Source: Anditalea andensis
GTDB taxonomy: Bacteria; Bacteroidota; Bacteroidia; Cytophagales; Cyclobacteriaceae
Assembly: GCF_000714815.1 (NCBI RefSeq)
Contig: NZ_JMIH01000004.1
Span: 246,731-310,730, forward strand
Reading direction: 5' to 3'
Length of the DNA stretch: 64,000 bases
A model generated the notes under the pieces. The model was not told the DNA's origin and searched no databases. It was given only the letters and a program-made list of their open reading frames with translations. The stretch's first letter is position 1; every line of letters begins with the position of its first letter. Shown in pieces: positions 39,334 through 48,070 of the stretch. Made by a program: the position numbers and the translations under genes.

Positions 39334-40458
39334 TTAACTTAATATAACAAGGTCAATATTGTTTGAAGACAGCTTTTTCAAAAGCTCGTTGAACACATTG
39401 TTTGACAGCATAATTTTCAACAAAGTCATATGAGGCTTCCCTATACATATCGTGGTGATTTTCCTTTGTTCGGCTTGCTCAACAATAGCTTTAGAAATCG
39501 AAGTATTTTCTACTTTTATTATTTCTGCCCCCAATTCGGTAGCTAGTTTAAAATGATTGATAAGGTACCGCTGTTTATCCAACTGTATCCTGTCCCCCCT
39601 TTCTTTAGGAGTCTGCACATAAAGCACATACCACTTGCTGTGATAGTAGTTTGCTAATCTGGCAGTTTTACGAATTACAGTTTTGGCAGTTTTTTCATTG
39701 GAGCTGATACAAGCCAAAAACCGCTCATGTTTTAATGCGTTGGGTTTGGTAATCGCAGTTTCAACTATTCTCTCTACCTGTGAAGCAACCTCCTTTAATG
39801 CAAGCTCACGCAGTTGTAGAATATGCTCACTTTTGAAAAAGTGATTTAATGCTGTCTGTATTTTGTCTGACTTATAGATTTTCCCTTGTTTTAGCCGTTC
39901 TATCAATTCGTCCGCCGGCAGGTCTATATTAACCACTTCATCCGCTAACCTTAGCACCTTATCTGGAATTCGCTCTTTTACCTCAATACCTGTGATCTCC
40001 CTGACTTCATTATTGAGACTTTCGATATGCTGGATATTTACTGCTGAAATGACATTGATTCCTGAATCGATAATATCCAGGACATCCTGCCATCTTTTCT
40101 CATTTCTGCTTCCTTCTATGTTGGTATGGGCTAATTCATCGACTATGACCACCTCAGGACGTAAACTGATAATAGCTTGCAAGTCCATTTCTTCCAGTTC
40201 CTTTCCCTTATAAAACAATTTCCGTAAGGGAATGATTGGAAGCCCGGAAATTAATGCATGGGTTTCTTCCCGATTGTGGGTTTCTACAAACCCTATTTTT
40301 ACATCAATACCGTTTTTCAGTAATGTATGGGCCTCTTGCAGCATGCGGTAAGTCTTACCTACCCCGGCACTCATACCGATGTAGATTTTTAATTTTCCTT
40401 TCCGTGATTTTTTTATCAGGTTTAAAAATTCTTCAGCCGACTTTCTTGTTTCTTCCAC
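39334..40458 (-). CDS. kdpD: KdpD sensor domain protein without kinase (KdpD N-terminus plus USP)
   Basis: 374 aa, against about 890 for full KdpD. The KdpD N-terminal domain has Walker A GMSAGVGKT at residues 28-36 and Walker B VIVDELAHTN near 105-114. It is followed by a universal-stress-protein domain (about 240-374; FLACISSNEKTAKTV and IVEQAEQRKITTICIGKP). The four membrane helices, GAF and kinase domains are absent. The protein is cytoplasmic and presumably passes a potassium or osmotic signal to the separate kinase encoded downstream. Confidence 0.9.
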   Translation of the reverse strand: MEETRKSAEEFLNLIKKSRKGKLKIYIGMSAGVGKTYRMLQEAHTLLKNGIDVKIGFVETHNREETHALISGLPIIPLRKLFYKGKELEEMDLQAIISLRPEVVIVDELAHTNIEGSRNEKRWQDVLDIIDSGINVISAVNIQHIESLNNEVREITGIEVKERIPDKVLRLADEVVNIDLPADELIERLKQGKIYKSDKIQTALNHFFKSEHILQLRELALKEVASQVERIVETAITKPNALKHERFLACISSNEKTAKTVIRKTARLANYYHSKWYVLYVQTPKERGDRIQLDKQRYLINHFKLATELGAEIIKVENTSISKAIVEQAEQRKITTICIGKPHMTLLKIMLSNNVFNELLKKLSSNNIDLVILS

Positions 40459-40474
40459 TTTAATATAGACAATT

Positions 40475-40902
40475 GATAATGGATAATTAACAGTTAGTTG
40501 TTGCGGTTTGATTTAGTGATTAGGATAGATAGACGTCAATAATCTTGGCAATTCGTCCAAATCTTTTGTCATTTTCATACATTAAAGCTCCTTGTTATAA
40601 TTGGTCTTTTTCAGTAGTAACATCCAATATTCGGTCTCATTTGCTTACTTTAAAGAAATAGAAAGTTTATGAATAAAATCAGCTTTTGATACAGCATGTT
40701 CAGATACACGGATTAACGCCCCAATGGCCGTTTCTTGACGTAAAAGCTGCCTGCTCATTACATATTCTCTTATCTCTTCCTGTAATTTCTTACTTAGCAT
40801 AAGCACCTTAATTGATAATGAAAAACATTTGTCTTTAACTATATTATATTTCACCCAACAAAATTACGATAATTCAATGTCCATTATCAATTATCCATTA
40901 TC
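40475..40902. mobile_element. Inverted-repeat-bounded unit carrying a dead four-helix-bundle gene
   Basis: GATAATGGATAATT at 40475-40488 is the exact reverse complement of AATTATCCATTATC at 40889-40902. The right side continues with further ATTATCCATT repeats to about 40912. The pseudogene at 40513-40854 fills the space between. This looks like a small non-autonomous insertion or a decayed intervening-sequence-type element. No transposase is present. Confidence 0.5.
40513..40854 (-). pseudogene. Decayed four-helix-bundle (23S rRNA IVS-type) gene with two stops
   Basis: A single frame reads MKYNIVKDKCFSLSIKVLML at the start, SRQLLRQETAIGALIRVSEH in the middle and SKADFIHKLSISLK, then a TAA at 40645-40647. 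The same frame continues as ANETEYWMLLLKKTNYNKEL, a second stop, and DLDELPRLLTSIYPNH with a final TAA at 40513. That is the complete family layout of about 114 codons, broken by two stop codons. It lies between kdpD and the porin gene. Confidence 0.8.
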
Positions 40903-40911
40903 CATTATCCA

Positions 40912-42009
40912 TTAGAAAGCAATACTTAATGAGGTTCCGACAAAGTAATTTTTTCTTACCGGTATTTGATTTCTGTCCAGAAATATATTGTCTCTTCGGC
41001 TGTTAAAAGATCTCGCTTCCAATCTCCAGAGCACATTATCCATAAGGCCCACATCCATATTAAGAGAATACCCAAAAGTTTGAAAGCCGTTTGGAGTTCC
41101 TGTTGAGATAATCACTTCGTCTATATCTGAATAATGTTCTGCTCGCGCTGCAAAAGCCAAATTTTCACTTGGGGTATATCTGGCAATCAATACCGGCGAA
41201 TACCAAACATCGTAATCATGACTACCTTTAGATTCCTGTTGCCATCCAATGTCAAAGCCAGCAATCAAACCGAATTTTTCATTAAATTGAAACTGACCGT
41301 AAAAGTTATGAAAATATCTCATTTGTCTGGTACTGTCCGGTGTATCGCTTCCAACAAACGAACTGCTGTTAAGGGTGATTTGGTCATTGGGTGTCCAGGT
41401 AACTTGATGCCCAAAAGCAGGTGTTTGATTACCCGGCACTCGCTGAATACGTTGCCAACCGTTTAAAATCAACCCACTTAAAAACCACTTTTCATCATTA
41501 CTTGTATAGGATATTTTCGCCCCAGATAGATAGTAAGGTGAGTTTTCGGCCAGTATACTGCGGGTCATGTTCCAGGTATCGGCGCCGATGGCACTTTCAA
41601 AACCAATATGAGAGGCAAATATACCTGCATCAATCCAAAGGTTTTTGGTAGTAGAAATTTTTACACCTGCATTTGCTTCAAAAACATTTTTCAAAACTCC
41701 TGGTTCTGCTGCTAAGTTGGCATTGGCATATGTACCGGTCATTAAAGCCAATTTACCCCTTACTTTACCATTTTCATACTCCGCCATCAAAAAACCAAGG
41801 TTCAAATTCACCTCATTGTGCCTGTTGAATGAATACAGAAAATCCGGACGGTCATGTGTAAGCGGATTTCCAAAATCATAAATATAATAGGTTTCTATAT
41901 ATCCAGAGATGGTAATTGGATTTTTGGTTTGGGATGTTTGGGCAAAGCCTATATTCATAAGACCGACACCCATTAATATTGAAAGAAAAAACTTTTTCAT
42001 TTTTATCAT
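40912..42009 (-). CDS. Kdp-associated outer-membrane beta-barrel porin
   Basis: 365 aa. A signal peptide ending GFAQ is followed by an opening strand ITISGYIETYYIYDFGNP and repeated amphipathic strands ending in GTSLSIAF, typical of a Bacteroidota barrel annotated as porin. The ATG overlaps the kdpC stop (TAATG, 42007-42011), so it is translated with kdpC. Genes like this often end Bacteroidota kdp operons. A role in potassium passage across the outer membrane is inferred from that position. M4 is an alternative start. Confidence 0.82.
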   Translation of the reverse strand: MIKMKKFFLSILMGVGLMNIGFAQTSQTKNPITISGYIETYYIYDFGNPLTHDRPDFLYSFNRHNEVNLNLGFLMAEYENGKVRGKLALMTGTYANANLAAEPGVLKNVFEANAGVKISTTKNLWIDAGIFASHIGFESAIGADTWNMTRSILAENSPYYLSGAKISYTSNDEKWFLSGLILNGWQRIQRVPGNQTPAFGHQVTWTPNDQITLNSSSFVGSDTPDSTRQMRYFHNFYGQFQFNEKFGLIAGFDIGWQQESKGSHDYDVWYSPVLIARYTPSENLAFAARAEHYSDIDEVIISTGTPNGFQTFGYSLNMDVGLMDNVLWRLEARSFNSRRDNIFLDRNQIPVRKNYFVGTSLSIAF

Positions 42010-42569
42010 TATTTCAAGCTTTCTAAATCGAGATTGAGTTTAAGTACATTGATGCGCTCAGTACCAAATAGGCCTAGCAACGGTTTTTCTGTATTCTTGT
42101 CTATTAGCTCCTCCAGCGATAATTCAGAAATGTTTCTTTCGGCAGCTATTCGGTTAATCTGCACTTTGGCAGCCTGGACAGAAATATGTGGATCCAAACC
42201 ACTACCGCTAGCGGTTACCAGGTCAGAAGGGATTTGGGATGCACTAATGCCTGGATTATGTACAAGAAAGGTATCGATACGGGCCTCCACTTCTGCTAAA
42301 TGATCGGGATTAGTCGGCCCGAAATTGCTCCCGCCTGAACCGGCAGCATCGTAATCCACAGCCGATGGCCGGGACCAAAAGTAACTGTCTGATGTAAAAG
42401 ATTGTCCCACATTGATATGGTAAGTCTTTCCATTTTCGGTGATGGTAAAACCTTTTCCCTGTCCAGGAGCTAACTGGGCAACTGCCCAAACTGCCATCGT
42501 ATAGATGCCACAGAAAAACACCAAGCAAACGAGTGTCAAACGAATGGCGGGAATGATATTATTTTTCAT
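42009..42569 (-). CDS. kdpC: Potassium-transporting ATPase subunit KdpC
   Basis: 186 aa. One N-terminal membrane helix (LTLVCLVFFCGIYTMAVWAV) is followed by a periplasmic domain with the family stretches SYFWSRPSAVDYDAAGSGGS, FGPTNP, IPSDLVTASGSGLDPHIS and AAKVQINRIA. It stabilises the KdpA-KdpB interface in the inner membrane. A 107-bp gap to kdpB holds a short inverted repeat (GTGAAAGG near 42622, CCTTTCAC near 42665). Confidence 0.94.
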   Translation of the reverse strand: MKNNIIPAIRLTLVCLVFFCGIYTMAVWAVAQLAPGQGKGFTITENGKTYHINVGQSFTSDSYFWSRPSAVDYDAAGSGGSNFGPTNPDHLAEVEARIDTFLVHNPGISASQIPSDLVTASGSGLDPHISVQAAKVQINRIAAERNISELSLEELIDKNTEKPLLGLFGTERINVLKLNLDLESLK

Positions 42570-42676
42570 TGTTTTGTTTTAAGTAAAATGATTTTTCTAA
42601 AAATTGAATATGCTTTTATGAAATGTGAAAGGGTAGTATGAGAGTCATTTGCATCTGACAGCTCACCTTTCACCCC

Positions 42677-44752
42677 TTACACAAAAACTGATACAAATAG
42701 GTCAATGAGTTTAATGCCGATAAATGGCACTATCACACCTCCTAAACCATAAATGAACAGGTTTCTGCGAAGGAGGGCACTTGCACCAATCGGCTTATAA
42801 GCCACCCCCTTCAATGCCAATGGGATGAGCATCGGAATGATAATAGCATTGAATATCACGGCAGAAAGAATGGCACTTTCGGGACTTCCAAGGTTCATGA
42901 TGTTCAATCCCTGCAGGGATGGTATAGCTACTATAAACAGCGCAGGAATGATAGCGAAATATTTTGCCACATCATTGGCAATACTGAAAGTGGTAAGGGT
43001 TCCCCTGGTCATCAAAAGCTGCTTACCTATTTCCACTACTTCAATCAGTTTGGTAGGGTCATTGTCCAAATCCACCATATTACCGGCTTCTTTGGCAGCT
43101 TGTGTTCCGCTGTTCATCGCCACTCCTACATCCGCCTGGGCCAAAGCAGGCGCATCATTGGTACCATCCCCCATCATGGCTACCAACCGGCCCTGTTCCT
43201 GTTCTTTTTTGATATAATTCATTTTGTCTTCGGGCTTGGCTTCAGCGATGAAGTCATCAACTCCCGCTTTTTCAGCAATGAATTTTGCAGTGAGCGGATT
43301 ATCGCCTGTAACCATTACAGTTTTGATCCCCATTTTCCGAAGACGTTCAAAGCGTTCCTGTATACCCGGCTTGATAATGTCTTGCAGCTCAATCACACCA
43401 ATTACTTTTTCGTTTTCAGAAACAACCAACGGTGTTCCGCCATTGCTGGAAATTTGGGTAACCCTTTCGGCTGTTTCCTTTGGAAAAGGATTGCCTGCAT
43501 TTTCACACAAGGTTTTAATGGCATCGGCTGCACCTTTTCTGATTCGGGTGTTTATAGAGCCTGCCTGACCGGAAGGCAGGTCTATTCCCGAACTCCTTGT
43601 TTCTGCGGTAAACTTAATGTAGCGCGCCTCCTTAACCTGATAGCTCAGTGGATCGACCTTGGACAGCTCTATGATGGATTTACCTTCGGGGGTTTCATCC
43701 GCTATCGAGCTCAATACAATTGATTTTATAAAATGCTTCTCGTCTATTCCTGAAACGGGGTAAAAATGCGTCGCCTTTCTATTACCAATGGTGATAGTTC
43801 CTGTTTTATCTAACAGCAGAACATCAATATCCCCGGCCGTTTCTACCGCCTTACCACTTTTGGTAATCACATTGGCCCTTAATGCCCTATCCATCCCTGC
43901 AATCCCGATGGCAGAAAGCAAACCACCTATGGTGGTCGGGATTAAGCATACGAAAAGAGAAATATAAGCCGCTATGGTGATGGGAGTATTGGCATAGTCT
44001 GCAAAGGGTTTCAGCGTAACCGTCACAATGATAAATACCAAAGTAAATCCCGCCAATAGAATAGTCAGGGCTATTTCATTTGGAGATTTTTGGCGGCTCG
44101 CCCCTTCTACCAATGCAATCATTTTATCCAAAAAACTTTCGCCTTGCTCTGCGGTAACTTTTACCATAATGCTATCAGATAATACCTTGGTACCACCTGT
44201 TACAGAACTCTTGTCGCCACCAGCTTCACGAATCACAGGAGCAGATTCTCCAGTAATGGCACTTTCATCTATCGTAGCTAAACCTTCAACTATTTCTCCA
44301 TCTGATGGAATGGTATCCCCAGCTTCACAGAAAAACAAATCTCCTTTTTTAAGCAATGAAGAATTGACAATTGAAAATTGATAATTATGGTTTGGTTCTT
44401 TTTTCCATTGTCCATTGTCAATTATCAATTTTTTAGCGGGTGTCTCTTCTCGGGTTTTACGTAGACTATTTGCTTGTGCTTTTCCCCTTGCTTCTGCTAT
44501 GGCTTCTGCAAAATTGGCAAATAGTAATGTCAATAGAAGAAGTAAGAAAATCATAAAGTTATAACCAAAAGAGCCTTGTGAATCACTCACGAGTGAATAC
44601 AGGGTTACTATCAGCATAATGAATGTTCCGAGTTCGACAGTGAACATCACGGGATTCCGGAACATAATTTTTGGATTGAGCTTTACGAAAGATTCTCTGA
44701 GTGCTTCCTGCACCAAATCTTTCTGGAATAGCCCTGTTTTTTTATTTGTCAT
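42677..44752 (-). CDS. kdpB: Potassium-transporting P-type ATPase subunit KdpB, with two in-frame repeat insertions
   Basis: 691 aa P-type ATPase that powers KdpA. Visible are the actuator motif TGES, the phosphorylation motif DKTGT with D315, and the hinge motif [16 protein letters not shown]. Two stretches do not fit the family. Residues about 107-130 ([20 protein letters not shown]) replace a short actuator-domain turn. Residues about 391-398 (LPSGQAGS) lie in the nucleotide domain before NTRIRKG. Both are encoded by inverted repeats that kept the frame open. The rest is intact, so function may be kept. Confidence 0.93.
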   Translation of the reverse strand: MTNKKTGLFQKDLVQEALRESFVKLNPKIMFRNPVMFTVELGTFIMLIVTLYSLVSDSQGSFGYNFMIFLLLLLTLLFANFAEAIAEARGKAQANSLRKTREETPAKKLIIDNGQWKKEPNHNYQFSIVNSSLLKKGDLFFCEAGDTIPSDGEIVEGLATIDESAITGESAPVIREAGGDKSSVTGGTKVLSDSIMVKVTAEQGESFLDKMIALVEGASRQKSPNEIALTILLAGFTLVFIIVTVTLKPFADYANTPITIAAYISLFVCLIPTTIGGLLSAIGIAGMDRALRANVITKSGKAVETAGDIDVLLLDKTGTITIGNRKATHFYPVSGIDEKHFIKSIVLSSIADETPEGKSIIELSKVDPLSYQVKEARYIKFTAETRSSGIDLPSGQAGSINTRIRKGAADAIKTLCENAGNPFPKETAERVTQISSNGGTPLVVSENEKVIGVIELQDIIKPGIQERFERLRKMGIKTVMVTGDNPLTAKFIAEKAGVDDFIAEAKPEDKMNYIKKEQEQGRLVAMMGDGTNDAPALAQADVGVAMNSGTQAAKEAGNMVDLDNDPTKLIEVVEIGKQLLMTRGTLTTFSIANDVAKYFAIIPALFIVAIPSLQGLNIMNLGSPESAILSAVIFNAIIIPMLIPLALKGVAYKPIGASALLRRNLFIYGLGGVIVPFIGIKLIDLFVSVFV
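43560..43580. repeat. Short palindrome inserted in kdpB
   Basis: CCTGCCT (43560-43566) faces AGGCAGG (43574-43580) with a GACCGGA loop. It encodes LPSGQAG in the kdpB frame at a place where KdpB proteins normally read straight from a GxDL motif into TRIRKGA. It looks like a REP-type element tolerated in frame. Confidence 0.6.
44362..44434. repeat. AT-rich inverted repeat inserted in kdpB
   Basis: AAAATTGATAATT (44374-44386) is the exact complement of AATTATCAATTTT (44420-44432). The flanks hold further variants of the same unit (ATTGACAATTG, CCATTGTCCATTGTCAATT). These units resemble the repeats that bound the four-helix-bundle unit at 40475-40902. The whole repeat is translated as kdpB residues about 107-130. 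Confidence 0.65.
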
Positions 44753-44795
44753 TTTATCTTTGTGTTAAATGTTAAATGTAAGGAGTGAAATACCC

Positions 44796-45119
44796 TGTAT
44801 TAATAGCTTTGAATTTGTGAAAGAGATATATTTAGTAAAGGATAAGTTTCCACCTAAAGTGAGATTTGAATTGGTTTCACAAATGAGAAGAGCAGCAGTA
44901 TGAGTTCCTTTATATATGGCCGCAGGTCCTTCCAGAAAAAATAACAAAGAATTTATCCGTTTTTTTCGCATTACCCTTAGTGCTATGACGGCATTAGATT
45001 CACTAATTCTTTCAAGCACAGGGTTATAATTTAATGCATTATCACATTCTGATGTTTTAATAGAAAAACTTGATATCATCGGAAAGATCATTTATGGTAG
45101 GATCTGGCATTTAGAAATG
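44796..45119 (+). pseudogene. Decayed four-helix-bundle gene on the opposite strand between kdpA and kdpB
   Basis: Plus-strand frame 44805 reads SFEFVKEIYLVKDKFPPKVR, then FELVSQMRRAAV, a TGA, then AAGPSRKNNKEFIRFFRITL, ALDSLIL, a TAA, and finally EKLDIIGKIIYG. This is a complete four-helix-bundle protein (compare the family VSQMRRAAVSVP and EGSSRKNNKEFIRF), broken by two stops. It has no clear start codon. It runs against the direction of kdp and fills most of the 409-bp kdpA-kdpB gap. Confidence 0.78.
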
Positions 45120-45161
45120 AAGGCCTATTGCATATTTTACCTTTTACTTTTTTCATCTTAT

Positions 45162-46859
45162 CTATAAGGAAAAGTACTCCGATAATGGACCAAGTGTAAG
45201 GGCAGGAAAGAAAGCCAATGCTGCCAGTATAGCAATTACCGCAAAAACCAAAATACCAAAAGTAGGAGTATCGGTTTTAAGCGTTCCGGCACTTTCAGGA
45301 ACGTATTTTTTCGAAGCCAAAATACCAGCAATCGCTACAGGGCCGATGATGGGTAAATACCTTCCCAAAAGCATGACCAATCCAGTAGTAATGTTCCAAA
45401 AAGGTGTATCATCCCCCAACCCTTCAAATCCGCTCCCATTATTTGCTGCTGAGGAACTGAACTCATATAGAAACTCACCAAAGCCATGTGCTCCTGGGTT
45501 ATTGAGCCATTCGGCATATGCTTCCGGATTTGACGCATAAAGGAAACTTGCTGTCGCCGTACCTCCCAATATCATTAATGGATGAAGCAGTGCGATCATC
45601 ATGGCAATTTTCACTTCTTTGGCCTCTACTTTTTTACCTAAAAACTCCGGTGTCCTTCCCACCATCAACCCCCCTATAAATACAGCCAAAATGATGAATA
45701 CGTAAAAGTTGATGAAACCGACTCCCACACCTCCGTAAAAACAATTGATCATCATCCCCAGCATGGCAAACATTCCGGTAAGCGGAGTCATGCTGTCATG
45801 CATCGCATTGACAGAACCGTTACTCGTGCTGGTGGTATTGATGGCCCAATAAGCCGATGCAGCAGAACCAAACCGCACTTCTTTCCCTTCCATACTTCCC
45901 ATATCTTGGGCTATGCCCATTTCGACTAAGGCAGGGTTACCCTGCATTTCAAAGTAAATGGACGGAATGACCAGACACAAAAAGCCAGCGGTCATGACAC
46001 CATACACCATAAGAGCCAGCTTCCTGCGGTTCAGCACATAACCCATCGCAAATATCAAAGCAATTGGAATTAAGAAAATGAAAACTGTTTCAAGGATGTT
46101 GGTCAGGTAATTGGGATTTTCCATCGGGTTGGTCGAGTTGGGACCATAATAGCCCCCTCCATTGGTACCCAGTTGTTTTATGGGAATAAAAGCTGCTGCC
46201 GGACCCCTGCTCACTTGCTGTTCTACTCCTTCCAAAGTAGTGATGGTATCTTTGCCTTCAAAGGTCATAGGGGTACCGTTGAAAACCAATATTATAGCAC
46301 CCACGAAAGCAATAGGAAGTAAAATACGGGTGCAGGTACGAACGAAATAACTGTAAAAATTACCCAGTTTGTCAGCTGTCCTTTCTTTCATGGCATTAAA
46401 TACCACTGCACAAATGGCTATACCGGTAGCGGCACTGATAAACTGCCAAAGCATCAAAATGAGTTGACCCATATAGGATAAGCCCGTTTCACCTGAATAA
46501 TGTTGTAGGTTGGTATTCGACACAAAGCTGACCGACGTATTGAACGCCAAATCCCAACTCATGGAAGGGTTGCTGTCTGGATTCAAAGGCAACCAACTCA
46601 TATTGGTCAGCACAAACAGTGAAATCACAAACCAAAATGCATTGATGGTAAAGAGTGCCGCCAAATGCTCTTTCCAGTTCATTTCATTGGAAGGGTCAAT
46701 TCCGCTGAGTTTGAAAAAAAGGTTGTCCAGCGGATGGAAGATTTTATCCAGCCAGGTATTTTCATAATTGAAAATCTTGCCGATATATCGGCCCAAAGGA
46801 ATTGCCATGGACACCACGGTCGCGTACATGAAGATTACGCCAAGTATTTCTGTGTTCAT
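45162..46859 (-). CDS. kdpA: Potassium-transporting ATPase subunit KdpA
   Basis: 565-aa channel-like inner-membrane subunit that binds and passes potassium. The four pore loops are visible: SFVSNTNLQHYSGE, LGTNGGGYYGPNSTNP, TTSTSNGSVNAM and SSAANNGSGFEGL. They are set among about ten membrane helices. The start lies four bases after the stop of a 37-aa membrane peptide. Unusually, the gap to kdpB is 409 bp and holds a dead gene. Confidence 0.96.
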   Translation of the reverse strand: MNTEILGVIFMYATVVSMAIPLGRYIGKIFNYENTWLDKIFHPLDNLFFKLSGIDPSNEMNWKEHLAALFTINAFWFVISLFVLTNMSWLPLNPDSNPSMSWDLAFNTSVSFVSNTNLQHYSGETGLSYMGQLILMLWQFISAATGIAICAVVFNAMKERTADKLGNFYSYFVRTCTRILLPIAFVGAIILVFNGTPMTFEGKDTITTLEGVEQQVSRGPAAAFIPIKQLGTNGGGYYGPNSTNPMENPNYLTNILETVFIFLIPIALIFAMGYVLNRRKLALMVYGVMTAGFLCLVIPSIYFEMQGNPALVEMGIAQDMGSMEGKEVRFGSAASAYWAINTTSTSNGSVNAMHDSMTPLTGMFAMLGMMINCFYGGVGVGFINFYVFIILAVFIGGLMVGRTPEFLGKKVEAKEVKIAMMIALLHPLMILGGTATASFLYASNPEAYAEWLNNPGAHGFGEFLYEFSSSAANNGSGFEGLGDDTPFWNITTGLVMLLGRYLPIIGPVAIAGILASKKYVPESAGTLKTDTPTFGILVFAVIAILAALAFFPALTLGPLSEYFSL

Positions 46860-46863
46860 TTTT

Positions 46864-46977
46864 TTAATTTGTTAATAGGATAAATAACCAACCAAACAGT
46901 CTGAATATGAAATAGATAATCAGAAAAGCAGCAAATATGCGTGCTGTCAACTGTATATCAGATTTCAGTTTGTTCAT
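46864..46977 (-). CDS. 37-aa single-helix membrane peptide between kdpF and kdpA
   Basis: A frame from ATG at 46977 to TAA at 46864. The peptide begins MNKLKSDIQLTAR and continues into a hydrophobic helix (IFAAFLIIYFIFRLFGWLFI) ending LLTN. It starts 13 bases after the kdpF stop and ends four bases before kdpA, so it fits tightly in the operon. KdpF itself is the next gene upstream, so this is an additional small subunit candidate. I know no named family for it. Confidence 0.6.
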   Translation of the reverse strand: MNKLKSDIQLTARIFAAFLIIYFIFRLFGWLFILLTN

Positions 46978-46990
46978 ATTGGTGGGTTTT

Positions 46991-47068
46991 TTAAAACTTT
47001 TCGGGTTTGACCAAGACATAGCATAGATAGCCAAAGACACCGATTGCGATAAGGAATAATGCTGTCAT
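46991..47068 (-). CDS. kdpF: Potassium-transporting ATPase subunit KdpF
   Basis: 25 aa: MTALFLIAIGVFGYLCYVLV followed by KPEKF. One membrane helix with the conserved KdpF ending Y-L-x-Y-x-L-x-x-PEKF. It stabilises the KdpABC complex in the inner membrane. It begins three bases after the stop of the 109-aa gene, so translation is coupled. Confidence 0.85.
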   Translation of the reverse strand: MTALFLIAIGVFGYLCYVLVKPEKF

Positions 47069-47071
47069 AAT

Positions 47072-47401
47072 TTAATTTTCAAGTATAGTTTTGAGGTAGG
47101 CAGCTTTCAGTTTTTCAGGAAAAGCTTTCAGATGCATTTTCAGGCTAGATGGCGCCTCGTCCATAGCTAAGACAGATAAAAATTCATTTTCGATGGCATT
47201 TCGGTCATGTAAAGTGCCACTGGCATATAATAGGCTGATGATTTTGAATATCTGCTCTGCTTTTGCTTGATCCTCTTTTACAAATGGGTATCGGCAATAC
47301 TCAGCAAGGTGTTTTAAATGCTCATATTCCGACTTTGTGCTGTCTGTCGCTATAAGATCGGGAAGCCATTCCTTGAGCGTTTTTAATATTTTACTATCCA
47401 T
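47072..47401 (-). CDS. Conserved helical protein at the head of the kdp operon
   Basis: 109 aa, soluble and mostly alpha-helical by pattern (ILKTLKEWLPDLIATDSTKS at the start, AFPEKLKAAYLKTILEN at the end). Proteins of this size and look occur next to kdp genes in other Bacteroidota as far as I recall, but their function is unknown. It is the first clear gene of the operon and starts 669 bp downstream of the response regulator stop. Confidence 0.65.
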   Translation of the reverse strand: MDSKILKTLKEWLPDLIATDSTKSEYEHLKHLAEYCRYPFVKEDQAKAEQIFKIISLLYASGTLHDRNAIENEFLSVLAMDEAPSSLKMHLKAFPEKLKAAYLKTILEN

Positions 47402-48070
47402 TTGGTATAAAATTCAGGTGAACAGAAAGGCTGTGAATATGGCGATTGGGGTTGGCCTGGTAATAATTCTGGATATTTACTCCTATAAGCGATCATCTCT
47501 GGTACCGGTGATAGAGGGTAAATGAATTTGAGAGCGGAGAGGTAAAGCGTAAAATAAATGCGCTTGGAGAAAAGGTCAACTTTTCCGTGCAATAAGTCTA
47601 GCCTGCTTTTTTGTTCCTTAAAGGAAGCCGAGGGTCTTTCAAGGTTGGTACCTTTATGTCCCGGGGCATCTGGTTTTGGTAACTTTGTCATAAGATAAAT
47701 GATTGGTTTTCTCTCTTATGCCAATTCCTGTACCTCCTATCCAGCTATCCATTCAACCTGTTTAAAATCAATACTTTAGACTAAAAAAAATTATGGTAAA
47801 AAAAGAAAACCCTATCATAATGAAAGGGTGGATCCTAGCGTTTTGAAAGCGTATAAAAAGAGCAATATTGAAAGTTTAATGACTTTATAGTTTTAAACTT
47901 TCATCTTTTTGAAGTGTTTTTACCTCCATTGCACCAATGGATGTTCACCTTCCAAAAACCTGTATAAATAGCACCTATGCCTTCTATACATCTTTCCGGA
48001 AAGCATGAAACTATTATACCTCGAACAGCCAGTGCATAAGACTTATCTTTTATGTCACTTTGCATCGTAA
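47402..48070. other. Spacer between the response regulator gene and the kdp operon, 669 bp
   Basis: It should contain the kdp promoter (minus strand). I looked for a sigma-54 -24/-12 pair and found only a site with wrong spacing near 47586-47602 (GG and GC 11 rather than 10 bases apart). A minus-strand frame of 102 codons at 47383-47691 is rich in Pro and Lys and overlaps the next gene by 19 bases; I do not trust it. A 10-bp hairpin is listed separately. Confidence 0.45.
47870..47902 (-). terminator. Hairpin downstream of the response regulator gene
   Basis: GAAAGTTTAA (47870-47879) is the exact complement of TTAAACTTTC (47893-47902). On the minus strand a CTTTTTATA tract follows nearby. It may terminate the regulator transcript or be an operator for kdp. 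Confidence 0.4.

Noticed and set aside
40876..40913. CRISPR-like tandem ATTATCCATT units
   Set aside because: The units are about 10 bases long with no spacers, so this is a simple repeat next to the inverted-repeat unit.
44765..45091. 108-codon minus-strand frame between kdpA and kdpB
   Set aside because: It is the shadow of the plus-strand four-helix-bundle pseudogene, which explains these bases much better.
47586..47602. Possible sigma-54 promoter for kdp on the minus strand
   Set aside because: The GG and GC dinucleotides are 11 rather than 10 bases apart, and that spacing is strict for sigma-54.
47383..47691. 102-codon minus-strand frame before the 109-aa kdp gene
   Set aside because: Composition is Pro/Lys/Tyr rich without a regular pattern, it overlaps the better gene by 19 bases, and it occupies the likely promoter region.
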